Below are positions 53,851 through 62,672 of a DNA stretch of 64,000 bases, in pieces (positions within the stretch are counted from its first letter, which is position 1; each line of letters starts with the position of its first letter). The translations under genes were made by a program, and so were the position numbers. This DNA comes from Aestuariivirga sp. (GTDB lineage Bacteria; Pseudomonadota; Alphaproteobacteria; Rhizobiales; Aestuariivirgaceae). A model generated the notes under the pieces. The model had not been told where the DNA came from. It worked only from the letters and a program-made list of their open reading frames with translations, and did no database searches. The stretch is taken from NCBI RefSeq assembly GCF_020252395.1, contig NZ_JADCDB010000028.1, forward strand, positions 1 through 64,000, written 5' to 3'.

Positions 53851-54678
53851 ATGAACAGAACGCGGCTCATTCTCCTGACAGTGGCGCTCGTAACGGCGTT
53901 TGTTGCTGCGTATCTTTCAACCGTCATCCTGTCACGCCAGCCTGCGCCCCAGGCGCCTGGACCTGTCGTTATTCAGAACAACGACACGGTGGACGTTCTT
54001 GTCGCCGCGAAGGATTTGGCGCAGGGCGAACAGCTTGGAGGTTTTTCTTTGGAATGGCGGTCTTGGCCGAAGAATGGCATTACTCCGCAAATGATCACCA
54101 AGGAGTCGATGCCCGATGCGTTGGATCAGATGCAGCAGGCCCGCGCCAAACTGCCGATAGTTGCAGGAGAGCTGATCGTATCCGCCAAGATTGTGCGGCC
54201 CGGCGACCGGAGCTTCATGAGCGCAATTCTGCCGCAAGGCATGCGCGCGGTTGCCGTGCCGATTGGCGAAACCACAAGTGTGAGTGGCTTCGTTCTGCCG
54301 AATGACCGGGTGGATGTTCTCCTGGCCCGCCAGTTGACTGACCCGGCCTCGGGAGAAAAGGTTTCGTATTCCGAAACCGTGCTCAACAATGTCAAGGTTC
54401 TGGCTATCAATCAATCGATGAGCGCCGGGGATGACCAAGCCGCGATTCCTGCCGGACGCACCGCCGTTCTCGAACTCGATCCGCTGCAGACGGAAATCGT
54501 CACCGGCCTCATTTCATCCGGCACGCTGACGCTGGTTCTTCGGTCGCTGGCCGAGGGCGGGTCTGAGGGAATGGCGGACGACCGCCCGACGATCTCGGAC
54601 AGCTTTCTCACGCCTCGTAACGCAAGCGGTACGCTGGTGATCCGCTACGGCGTCGAACGCACGGTACCTTCCCGGTGA
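53851..54678 (+). CDS. cpaB: Flp pilus assembly protein CpaB/RcpC
   Basis: A 275-residue periplasmic protein with an N-terminal membrane anchor or signal (LILLTVALVTAFVAAYLST). A SAF domain follows (about 48-110: VDVLVAAKDLAQGEQLG) and then the RcpC/CpaB domain (RAVAVPIGETTSVSGFVLPNDRVDVLL, given in part). It is thought to bind the secretin or peptidoglycan during pilus assembly. Its TGA overlaps the cpaC GTG. Confidence 0.9.
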   Translation: MNRTRLILLTVALVTAFVAAYLSTVILSRQPAPQAPGPVVIQNNDTVDVLVAAKDLAQGEQLGGFSLEWRSWPKNGITPQMITKESMPDALDQMQQARAKLPIVAGELIVSAKIVRPGDRSFMSAILPQGMRAVAVPIGETTSVSGFVLPNDRVDVLLARQLTDPASGEKVSYSETVLNNVKVLAINQSMSAGDDQAAIPAGRTAVLELDPLQTEIVTGLISSGTLTLVLRSLAEGGSEGMADDRPTISDSFLTPRNASGTLVIRYGVERTVPSR

Positions 54679-56156
54679 AAAGAGAGATGATGCACAATAC
54701 TCATCCCCATTTTAGACATTTCTGTAAAAGGCATCCGCGCCGCATGCTCCGCACCCTGCTGGCCGCTGCGTTCATGTTCGGTCAGCTTTGTCTGACCGGC
54801 TCACTGACCGGGATTGGGCATGCCAATGAAACCGGAAGTGAAATCGACCTCAGCAGTCCGCAAGCGGTGCGATCATTGCGGCTGGGGCTGTCCAAGAGCG
54901 CGGTTCTGAAGCTTCCCACCGTGGTGAAGGATGTGATTGTCGGCAACCCCGACATGGTCGATGTTGTTCTCAAGAACCGTAACACGGCCTATCTCTTCGC
55001 CCGGTCGTCCGGCCAGACCAACGTGTTCTTTCTGGACGAAGCCGGGCGCCAGCTTCTGCAGCTCAATCTCGAGGTCACACTCGATACGTCGAGCCTGAAA
55101 TCGTTGCTTGAGCGCTCACTGCCCGGCAGCGCAATCACCGTCGACAGCAGCGGCCGCAACATTGTGCTTAGGGGCACCGTGGCCGATGCTCAGCAGGGCA
55201 AGACGGCGGAGAATCTCGCCGCGCGCTTCATGACCACCTACGAAGGCGGAGCTGACTCCGTGGTCAATCTGCTCACGATCACGGAAAGCAATCAGGTGAT
55301 GCTCAAGGTTCGCGTCGTCGAGCTCAAGCGAACGATCCTAAAGCAGCTCGGCATTAACCTCGACGGCAGCATCACTGCCGGCCCGGTGAATTTCAAGTGG
55401 GTCAACAACACCTATCCGATCAGCAGTCAACGGACGCTCGATGGATTACTGAATATTCCCGGCGGGCCTGTCACCATCGACGCCACCGTCCGCGCGCTGG
55501 AAGCGAGCGGCTTGGCGACGGTTCTGGCGGAACCCACCCTCACCGCCCTTTCGGGCGCAAAGGCCAAGTTCCATGCCGGTGGCCAATATCCCTATTCCGA
55601 GTGCAACCTGCCGGACACGACCACGCTAAGCTATATCTGCAACGTGCAGTTCCAGCCATACGGCATAACGCTCGACTTCACTCCAACAGTGCTGTCGGAA
55701 GGGCGGATTGCCCTCAACATCTTCACCGAAGTCAGCGATCTGGCGGACAATCCGTACGGCGGGCCGGGCGCGCAGCCGGTCATCGACTTCCGCAACGCAT
55801 CGACGTCGATCGAACTTCCGTCCGGCGGCTCCATGATGCTTGCCGGTCTGATCAAGAACGTCTCGCTGCAGAAAATCAACTCAACGCCTGGTCTCCGTGC
55901 GCTTCCCGTTCTGGGCGCGCTGTTCTCGAGCCAGAGCTTCCAGCGCAACCAGAGCGAACTGGTGGTCATCGTGACGCCCTATGTGGTCGGCGCCGCCAAC
56001 GCGGATCAAATGGCCACGCCGATCGACCGCTTCAACCACGCCACCGATCTGCAGCAAATCTTCCTTGGGCGCCTTAACCGTGTTTTCGGCCCCCCCGGCA
56101 GCGAAGGGAACCCGGCAGGCAGCTATCATGGCGAAATCGGACACATCATCGAATGA
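54675..56156 (+). CDS. cpaC: Outer-membrane secretin CpaC/RcpA
   Basis: A 493-residue secretin. A long N-terminal leader ends GIGHAN (about residue 43). Next come the CpaC N-domain (SLRLGLSKSAVLKLPTVVKD), a BON domain (about 135-200) and the secretin core with VLAEPTLTALSGAKAKFHAG and ALPVLGALFSSQSFQ. It forms the pilus exit channel. The start is GTG 54675 (4-bp overlap with cpaB); ATG 54687 is an alternative that keeps the signal. It shares its N-domain type with the protein at 51928. Confidence 0.92.
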   Translation: MKREMMHNTHPHFRHFCKRHPRRMLRTLLAAAFMFGQLCLTGSLTGIGHANETGSEIDLSSPQAVRSLRLGLSKSAVLKLPTVVKDVIVGNPDMVDVVLKNRNTAYLFARSSGQTNVFFLDEAGRQLLQLNLEVTLDTSSLKSLLERSLPGSAITVDSSGRNIVLRGTVADAQQGKTAENLAARFMTTYEGGADSVVNLLTITESNQVMLKVRVVELKRTILKQLGINLDGSITAGPVNFKWVNNTYPISSQRTLDGLLNIPGGPVTIDATVRALEASGLATVLAEPTLTALSGAKAKFHAGGQYPYSECNLPDTTTLSYICNVQFQPYGITLDFTPTVLSEGRIALNIFTEVSDLADNPYGGPGAQPVIDFRNASTSIELPSGGSMMLAGLIKNVSLQKINSTPGLRALPVLGALFSSQSFQRNQSELVVIVTPYVVGAANADQMATPIDRFNHATDLQQIFLGRLNRVFGPPGSEGNPAGSYHGEIGHIIE

Positions 56157-56857
56157 AGGTGCACAGCGATATGAAGCATTCCCGGATTAAGCCGCAGTGG
56201 CGGCGGCCGCTCGGCGCGGCGCTGCTCGCTGCCGCGGCAGTCCTGAGCGCCGGATGCGCGTCGACCGAGCTTGCGAGCTTCGATGACGTTCATGTGCCGG
56301 ACAGCGTGGGCGAAAATTATCCTATCAAGGTGGCCGAGCGGCCTGTCAAGCTCACCTTCGATGCTGCGCCTGGCGGTCTGCGCCCCTCTGACTTCGACCA
56401 GGTCACGTCTTTTGCGCAACAGGCGTCCTCGCGCGCCAATACGCCGGTCACCGTCGCCTATGCGGCCCGCAGCAAACCGGCGCATCTGGCCGCCAACCAG
56501 GCTGCCCAGGTTCTCGCCCGGCAGGGCGTGGCGCGGCCGTCCATTCTCGTGACGCCGCAGGACAGCCCCGGAAATGTGGTCACCCTCGCCTTTGGGACCA
56601 AGGTTGCGGAGACCAAGCCTTGCGGGGACTTCTCGGAGAATCTGCGTGGCAATCAGCGGAACCTTTCAGGTCCCAACTTCGGCTGTGCCTTCCAGCAGAA
56701 CGTCGCGGCGATGATCGCCAACCCCTCGGACCTGCAGCACCGGCGCGCGGAAACTCCCGCCTACAGCGCGGCGCAGTCAAAGATCTTGGACGCCTACTAC
56801 GCTGGAACTTGGTTGGAACCCATCGAAGACAGTTCGAACTCGGGCTCGGGCAACTGA
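56153..56857 (+). CDS. cpaD: Pilus assembly lipoprotein CpaD
   Basis: A 234-residue lipoprotein with the lipobox LSAGCAS (cysteine at about residue 35). The CpaD-family stretch NYPIKVAERPVKLTF and the C-terminal CAFQQNVAAMIANPSDL, shared across CpaD proteins, are present. It is thought to assist secretin assembly in the outer membrane. The start overlaps the cpaC stop (ATGA). The last residues are serine/glycine-rich. Confidence 0.9.
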   Translation: MKVHSDMKHSRIKPQWRRPLGAALLAAAAVLSAGCASTELASFDDVHVPDSVGENYPIKVAERPVKLTFDAAPGGLRPSDFDQVTSFAQQASSRANTPVTVAYAARSKPAHLAANQAAQVLARQGVARPSILVTPQDSPGNVVTLAFGTKVAETKPCGDFSENLRGNQRNLSGPNFGCAFQQNVAAMIANPSDLQHRRAETPAYSAAQSKILDAYYAGTWLEPIEDSSNSGSGN

Positions 56858-56903
56858 TGTCAATTGCCTTTTGCCAGAAGCCGGCTGAATTGAGTGAGGC
56901 CAT

Positions 56904-58163
56904 ATGACGATGCGAAGCGCTCCGGAAATTGAGGCGCGGGCAAGCGATCTGGGTCCTGTGGCCCTCATTCCGCGTATCAACATGCAGGCTTTCTGCGAAC
57001 GGCAGCAGACGATGGAAGCTATTCAGAGCGCCTTCGCCGATCGGCGCATGGCGCGGGCTCACGGTTCCGTCGTAACGGGCGGAATTCCGGCCGCGATCAG
57101 GCTTTATCACACCCAGTCCTCGCCCAACCTTCTGCTGATCGAGGCGGATACCACTCGCGATAAGCTGCTTGCGCAGTTGGCTGCGCTCGCCGAAGTGTGC
57201 CAGCCAGACACCAAGGTGGTGGTGATCGGCCACCTCAACGATGTCATTCTCTATCGCGAACTGATCCAGCAGGGCATCAGCGAATACGTGGTCGCGCCCG
57301 TCTCCCCGCTGCAGATTATCGAAACCGTTGCCTCGCTCTATCGCCAGGAAAAGGCAGCATCAATCGGGAAAGTTATCGCCTTCTTGGGCGCCAAGGGTGG
57401 CGCAGGCTCGAGCACGATCGCCCACAACTGCGCGTGGGAGCTTGCGCGCGTCACCGATTTGGAAACGACGATCCTCGATCTCGACATTGCCTATGGTACC
57501 GCCGCCCTCGATTTCAACCTGGATTCTTCGGGCGGCATACTGGAAGCCATTACGCAGCCAGAGCGTGTCGACAGCCTGCTGCTGGACCGTTTGCTGGTGC
57601 GCCTTGGGGGCAAGCTCAGTCTCTTGGCCGGGCCGGGTGGGGTCGACCGGGATTTCACCATCGAGCCTCATGCCGTGGAAGCCATCCTGACGGCAATGCG
57701 CATGAGCATTCCTGCGACCATCATCGACGTGCCCAATATCTGGGCTCCCTGGGTAAGGTTTACGCTGCTTCATGCGGATCAGGTTGTTTTGACGGCGGAA
57801 CCGGAACTGGCCAGCCTCCGGAATGCGCGCGCCCTGGTCGACTTGCTGAGGACGGCGCGCCCGAACGATCCTCCCCCAATGGTCGTTCTCAACAAGATCG
57901 GTGTGCCAAAGCGCCCAGAAATCCCCGCGCCTGAGTTCCGCAAGGCAATCGGCTCAGACTTGACCGACGTCGTTCCATTCGATCCGCAGAGCTTCGGTAC
58001 GGCTCTGAACAACGGCAAGATGCTCCTTGAAGTTGCCCCCCGGACGAAGGCGGCGGATGTGCTTCGCAAACTGGCAGCCGGATTTGCCGGCGAACGGACC
58101 GTCAAGCCCCCGCCGGCCAGTAAGTCCCTTCTTAAGAAATTCATGGTGCTGGGCAAAAAGTGA
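56904..58163 (+). CDS. cpaE: Pilus localisation ATPase CpaE/TadZ
   Basis: A 419-residue protein. An atypical receiver-like domain (about 75-150) lacks the phosphorylatable aspartate cluster, and a MinD/ParA-type ATPase domain begins at about 158 with the deviant Walker A FLGAKGGAGSSTIAHN and the later TTILDLDIAYGTAALDFN. CpaE/TadZ places the pilus machine at a cell pole. It comes 46 bp after cpaD; its TGA overlaps the cpaF ATG. Confidence 0.9.
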   Translation: MTMRSAPEIEARASDLGPVALIPRINMQAFCERQQTMEAIQSAFADRRMARAHGSVVTGGIPAAIRLYHTQSSPNLLLIEADTTRDKLLAQLAALAEVCQPDTKVVVIGHLNDVILYRELIQQGISEYVVAPVSPLQIIETVASLYRQEKAASIGKVIAFLGAKGGAGSSTIAHNCAWELARVTDLETTILDLDIAYGTAALDFNLDSSGGILEAITQPERVDSLLLDRLLVRLGGKLSLLAGPGGVDRDFTIEPHAVEAILTAMRMSIPATIIDVPNIWAPWVRFTLLHADQVVLTAEPELASLRNARALVDLLRTARPNDPPPMVVLNKIGVPKRPEIPAPEFRKAIGSDLTDVVPFDPQSFGTALNNGKMLLEVAPRTKAADVLRKLAAGFAGERTVKPPPASKSLLKKFMVLGKK

Positions 58164-59668
58164 TGTTTGGAAAGCGTTCGGGCGAAAGCCCTTCGAAAGA
58201 TCTTCTCGCACCGGTGGTGCAGCCGGGGCCGCTTGACCCGGCCGCTCCGTCGGGGAGTCAGGTGTTCGCAGGAGGTCAAGGGCAGCGCAGTCCGCTGCTG
58301 CCGCCGGGCGGAAGCGGCGCGGGTGCATTGCCCGGATCCGGCACGGCGGCCCCGAATATGGGGCAGGGCGCGCGCCGTTCCACCAACTATTACGATATCA
58401 AGAGCACGATCTTCAATGCCTTGATCGATGCCATCGACCTCACCCAGTTGTCGCAGATCGACCGGGAGGCCGCACGCGAGGAAATCCGGGACATCGTAAG
58501 CGAGATCATCACGCTGAAGGACGTGGTGATTTCTGTGCCGGAGCAGGAAGAGCTGCTTGAGGACATCTGCAATGACGTTCTCGGTTTCGGTCCGCTGGAA
58601 CCGCTGCTTGCGCGCGACGACATCTCGGACATCATGGTCAATGGGTCTGGCGCCACTTTTATCGAAGTGGCCGGTAAGGTTCAGAAAACCGGCGTCCGGT
58701 TCCGGGACAACACGCAGCTCCTCAACATCTGCCAGCGTATCGTGAGCCAGATTGGGCGCCGGGTGGACGAGGCGAGCCCGATCTGCGACGCGCGACTGCT
58801 TGACGGGTCCCGCGTCAACGTGATCGTGCCGCCGCTGGCCATCGATGGTCCGGCGCTCACCATCCGTAAATTCAAGAAAGACCGCCTCAAGCTGACGGAT
58901 CTCGTACGCTTCAGCTCTATCACGCGGGAGGGAGCAGTCTTGCTCGAGATCATCGGCAGGGTGAGGTGCAATGTCCTGATCTCGGGGGGAACGGGATCCG
59001 GAAAGACGACGTTGCTCAACTGTCTGACAGCCTACATCGAGAATGACGAGCGCATCATCACCTGTGAGGATGCCGCCGAACTGCAGCTCCAGCAGCCGCA
59101 TGTGGTTCGCCTCGAGACGCGCCCCCCCAATCTGGAAGGAGAGGGCGAAATCACCATGCGTGATCTCGTCAAGAACTGCCTGCGCATGAGGCCGGAACGG
59201 ATTATCGTCGGTGAAGTGCGCGGACCGGAGGCTTTTGACCTCCTGCAGGCGATGAACACAGGCCATGACGGGTCGATGGGAACCCTCCACTCCAACTCGC
59301 CGCGCGAAGCCTTGTCGCGGCTCGAGTCAATGATCACAATGGGCGGATTTTCGCTTCCGTCCAAGACCATCAAGGAAATGATCTGCGGCTCGATCGACGT
59401 GATCGTTCAGGCGGCCCGGTTGCGTGACGGCTCACGCCGCATCACCCACGTAACGGAGGTTGTCGGAATGGAAGGGGACGTGATCATCACCCAGGATTTG
59501 ATGGTCTACGAAATTGCCGGGGAAGACGCCAACGGCAAGATCATCGGCAAGCATCGTGGCACCGGCATCGCAAGGCCTCACTTCTGGGAACGCGCCCGCT
59601 ATTTCAATGAAGACAAGCGGTTAGCCGAGACCCTGGAACTGGCTGATGTTCAAGGCGGCGGAGAATAG
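58163..59668 (+). CDS. cpaF: Flp pilus secretion ATPase CpaF/TadA
   Basis: A 501-residue type II/IV secretion ATPase of the CpaF branch. The first 75 residues are proline/glycine-rich and variable. The core has the N-domain (FGPLEPLLARDDISDIMVNG), Walker A GGTGSGKTT (near 277), the Walker B region ending EVRGPEAFDLLQAMNTGHDG and the histidine-box. It powers pilin polymerisation. ATG 58163 (TGATG overlap) is preferred over the GTG three bases earlier. Confidence 0.94.
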   Translation: MFGKRSGESPSKDLLAPVVQPGPLDPAAPSGSQVFAGGQGQRSPLLPPGGSGAGALPGSGTAAPNMGQGARRSTNYYDIKSTIFNALIDAIDLTQLSQIDREAAREEIRDIVSEIITLKDVVISVPEQEELLEDICNDVLGFGPLEPLLARDDISDIMVNGSGATFIEVAGKVQKTGVRFRDNTQLLNICQRIVSQIGRRVDEASPICDARLLDGSRVNVIVPPLAIDGPALTIRKFKKDRLKLTDLVRFSSITREGAVLLEIIGRVRCNVLISGGTGSGKTTLLNCLTAYIENDERIITCEDAAELQLQQPHVVRLETRPPNLEGEGEITMRDLVKNCLRMRPERIIVGEVRGPEAFDLLQAMNTGHDGSMGTLHSNSPREALSRLESMITMGGFSLPSKTIKEMICGSIDVIVQAARLRDGSRRITHVTEVVGMEGDVIITQDLMVYEIAGEDANGKIIGKHRGTGIARPHFWERARYFNEDKRLAETLELADVQGGGE

Positions 59669-59674
59669 TGGGGC

Positions 59675-60685
59675 ATGCTGTTCGGGCTTGGCAGTACCGA
59701 GATCGTCCTCATGGTGATGGTGGCGCTGGCGGTCGGCTCCGGATTGTTGGCGTTGCTTCTGCCTTTCCTAGACTCGAATGGTGCGGTGGCGCGCATCAAG
59801 AGCGTGGTTTCGGAACCGAGGCGGGTAAACGCAAGCAGCCAGCCGCGTTCCGGACGCGTGATCGAGGGAAAGAATGACAACCGGCGAAAGCAGATTAAGG
59901 AAACGCTCAAGCAAGCCGATGCACGCGCGAACAAACGCAAAGGCCTGCCTCTCCGGCTGCAAATAAGCCGGGCCGGCCTTTCGATTTCTGTTTTGAAGTT
60001 CTGGCTCATTTCGGTTGGCTGCGGTGTTCTTTTCTTTCTCATCCCGTTGCTGATCGGATTTCCGACCTATGTTGGCGCTCTTAGCGCAATCGCCGCTACC
60101 TTTGGTTTGCCCCGGTGGTTCTTGTCGACTCTCGCCAATCGCCGTCAGAAGATATTTCGCGAAGAGCTCGCCGATGCCGTGGATGTGATGGTCCGAGGCC
60201 TAAAGGCTGGACTTCCCCTTTCGGACGCAATGAAGATCATTGCAACCGAGTCCGGACCGCCGATCGGCCCCGAGTTCATGGAGGTGGTGGACGGCCAGCG
60301 TCTGGGTATCACGATCGACCAGGGTCTGGAGCGCATGTTCGACAGAATGCCCATTCCTGAGGTGAGTTTTCTAGGTATCGTGATTGGCATCCAGTCCAAA
60401 ACAGGCGGTAATCTCTCGGAAACTCTCGGCAACCTGTCCCGCGTTCTGCGTGACCGCAAGAAATTGAAGGCTAAGGTTCGGTCAATGTCACAAGAGGCCA
60501 AATCGTCCGCTGCAATCATCGGGGCAATCCCCTTCTTGATTATAGGGGCGCTGTTGTTGATCAGTCCGGGCTACCTTGACCCGCTCTTGTCAACCACCAA
60601 CGGGCACCTCATCCTCGCCGGCGCGGGCGTGTGGATGCTTATCGGTGTCCTTATCATGCGCTCGATGATCAACTTCGATATCTGA
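59675..60685 (+). CDS. tadB: Flp pilus inner-membrane platform protein TadB
   Basis: A 336-residue type II secretion F-domain protein. It has an N-terminal helix (about 5-32), two helices near 105-155, and the F-domain after about 165 (RQKIFREELADAVDVMVRGL, KAGLPLSDAMKIIATE). Its C-terminal helices lie after 275. It forms the inner-membrane base with TadC. It lies 6 bp after cpaF. Confidence 0.92.
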   Translation: MLFGLGSTEIVLMVMVALAVGSGLLALLLPFLDSNGAVARIKSVVSEPRRVNASSQPRSGRVIEGKNDNRRKQIKETLKQADARANKRKGLPLRLQISRAGLSISVLKFWLISVGCGVLFFLIPLLIGFPTYVGALSAIAATFGLPRWFLSTLANRRQKIFREELADAVDVMVRGLKAGLPLSDAMKIIATESGPPIGPEFMEVVDGQRLGITIDQGLERMFDRMPIPEVSFLGIVIGIQSKTGGNLSETLGNLSRVLRDRKKLKAKVRSMSQEAKSSAAIIGAIPFLIIGALLLISPGYLDPLLSTTNGHLILAGAGVWMLIGVLIMRSMINFDI

Positions 60686-60700
60686 TGAGCTCTTCGCACC

Positions 60701-61672
60701 ATGCTTGATGCATTATCAGCCCTGCTGAAGCCGGAACTTTTGGTGACTTTGCTGGTCGCACTTGCGGCATTTGCGGCCGTGCTGAGCGTTGCCGCTCCGA
60801 TGTTGCAGAACGATCCGCTGAGGACGCGGATGAAATCCGTGAGCCTGGAGCTCGAGAGACTAAGACGCCAGCAACGCTCCGGGGCGGCTTTGGGCGAATC
60901 GCGCCTGCGCGATCGGAAGGACACTGGCTTTGCCCGCCAGATCGTGGACACCTTGTATCTGCGCAAGCTGTTCGAGGCCGAGGCATCGCGCAACCTGTTG
61001 CGCCAGGCGGGGCTGCGGTCGGAACGTCACCTGATCCTCTATCTGATGGCCCGGGTCGTCTCGCCGATTGCTGTCGGTCTCTTCGCTTTTATCTATACGT
61101 CCACGATCCTTGCGGACAGCGTCCCGCCGCAGATGCGCATCGCAGTTGCGGCACTCGGCGTTATTGCCGGCAACTACCTGCCGTACCTCCTGCTGCGCAA
61201 TAAGGTGACGCGACGTCAGGCGTCGATACGCAGCGCATGGTCCGATGCGCTCGATCTGCTGCTCATCTGCGTCGAGTCCGGCATGGCCATTGAGCCTGCA
61301 ATGCAGCGCGTGGCACGGGAAATTGGCGCCGTATCGGTGCCGCTTGCGGAAGAAATTTCCCTAACAGTGGCAGAACTCTCCTATTTGGGAGACCGCCGCA
61401 AGGCCCTGGAGAATCTGAGCAAGCGAACGGGCATGCCGCAGGTCAGGTCAGTGGTGACAAGTCTTATCCAGTCGGAGCGTTACGGCACGCCGGTGGGCAC
61501 CGCGCTGCGCGTTCTCGCTCAGGAAAACCGCGATATGCGCATGGCCGAAGCTGAGCGCAAGGCGGCCGCTCTCCCCCCCAAACTCACCGTACCGATGATG
61601 CTGTTCTTCATGCCGGTCATATTCGTGGTGATCATGACGCCCACGGTCATGAAGGTCATGGAATTCTTCTGA
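60701..61672 (+). CDS. tadC: Flp pilus inner-membrane platform protein TadC
   Basis: A 323-residue F-domain protein, paralogous to TadB. It has an N-terminal helix (about 10-32), then paired helices near 110-160. The F-domain contains SDALDLLLICVESGMAIEPA and GTPVGTALRVLAQENRDMRM. C-terminal helices (about 290-320) end the protein. It follows tadB by 15 bp and is the last plus-strand gene of the pilus operon. Confidence 0.92.
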   Translation: MLDALSALLKPELLVTLLVALAAFAAVLSVAAPMLQNDPLRTRMKSVSLELERLRRQQRSGAALGESRLRDRKDTGFARQIVDTLYLRKLFEAEASRNLLRQAGLRSERHLILYLMARVVSPIAVGLFAFIYTSTILADSVPPQMRIAVAALGVIAGNYLPYLLLRNKVTRRQASIRSAWSDALDLLLICVESGMAIEPAMQRVAREIGAVSVPLAEEISLTVAELSYLGDRRKALENLSKRTGMPQVRSVVTSLIQSERYGTPVGTALRVLAQENRDMRMAEAERKAAALPPKLTVPMMLFFMPVIFVVIMTPTVMKVMEFF

Positions 61673-61782
61673 TGACGCGCGAGCTCGAGAATACTCGCAC
61701 ATGCGGTCGAAAAGCTGCGGAAGTGTTTGAATAACGAGTCTGTTTTCCAAGCGGCTCTGCATTTTCGCGCGATTGCCGCAGA

Positions 61783-62565
61783 TCAGCCTTTCGGAGCGCC
61801 GTCGCTGATCTGTTGCCATGTGTTTGGCTGCGACAGCATCTTCTTCAGATACGCCATGTTCTCCTGCACCTGCTCGGGCGGCAGGTCTTCCTGAGCGAGC
61901 TTTGTCGCCTCGTCGAAGTGTCCCTGCAGCCCCACGACAAGCGCCAGGTTCTGACGGATGCGGGGTTCGCTCTTGGAGCGCGGCAGCGCGTCGGCGGCGC
62001 GCAGCTCCTGCTCGGCTTGCTTCAGGTTGCCTTCGAGCGCGTAAGACATGGCGAGGTTGTTCATCACCGCCAGGTTTTGAGGATCAGCCTTCAAAGCCAT
62101 TGCGTATTGTTCGCGCGCCTTCTGATAGAGGCCCTGCTGGTCGTAAGCCGAACCAAGAGCGGACATCACGCGCCAGTCCTTGTCGCCCCGCTGCCCGGCG
62201 TTCTCGAGAATGGGAACGGCCTGGTCGGTGTTGCCCGCCGCGGCGAGCTTCCGCCCATAGATCCCGGCGAGCTTGGCGTTGGACGGATTAGCCTCCGTCA
62301 GCTTGCGATAAACGTTCAGCGCCTCGTCTTTCTGACCCAGCTTTTCGAGGCCGTTGGCGTAGGCAAGGCCCTTGTTCACGTCCGAAGGATTGGCCTGCCA
62401 CTTTTCGGCAAGCTCCGCGAGTGCGCTGAGCGAAACCGGCGTGGTTGACGCTGTGTTGATGTCGCTGGCCGGGGTCAGTTGCCCCGTGAACTTGCTGCAG
62501 CCCGTGAGCATCACGGTGGAAGCCAGCAGGATAAGAATGGCGGCGCGGGGCCTGGCCCTCGGCAT
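61783..62565 (-). CDS. tadD: TadD-like TPR lipoprotein
   Basis: A 260-residue exported lipoprotein with lipobox VMLTGCSK (cysteine at about 23). It is followed by several tetratricopeptide repeats (about 60-220; for example ALGSAYDQQGLYQKAREQYA, AMALKADPQNLAVMNNLAMS). TadD proteins of this build act in pilus secretin assembly. The gene is convergent with tadC rather than downstream of it on the same strand. ATG 62565 is preferred to the preceding GTG. Confidence 0.82.
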   Translation of the reverse strand: MPRARPRAAILILLASTVMLTGCSKFTGQLTPASDINTASTTPVSLSALAELAEKWQANPSDVNKGLAYANGLEKLGQKDEALNVYRKLTEANPSNAKLAGIYGRKLAAAGNTDQAVPILENAGQRGDKDWRVMSALGSAYDQQGLYQKAREQYAMALKADPQNLAVMNNLAMSYALEGNLKQAEQELRAADALPRSKSEPRIRQNLALVVGLQGHFDEATKLAQEDLPPEQVQENMAYLKKMLSQPNTWQQISDGAPKG

Positions 62566-62672
62566 CACGAAACTCCAGTCCGGTTTGTTCGCCTACCATG
62601 GCGCGCAACGGTCAATAATTGATTAACCATAAGCCTGTTTCGCGATATGGGAAGTCAGACCGGGAGTTCGCC

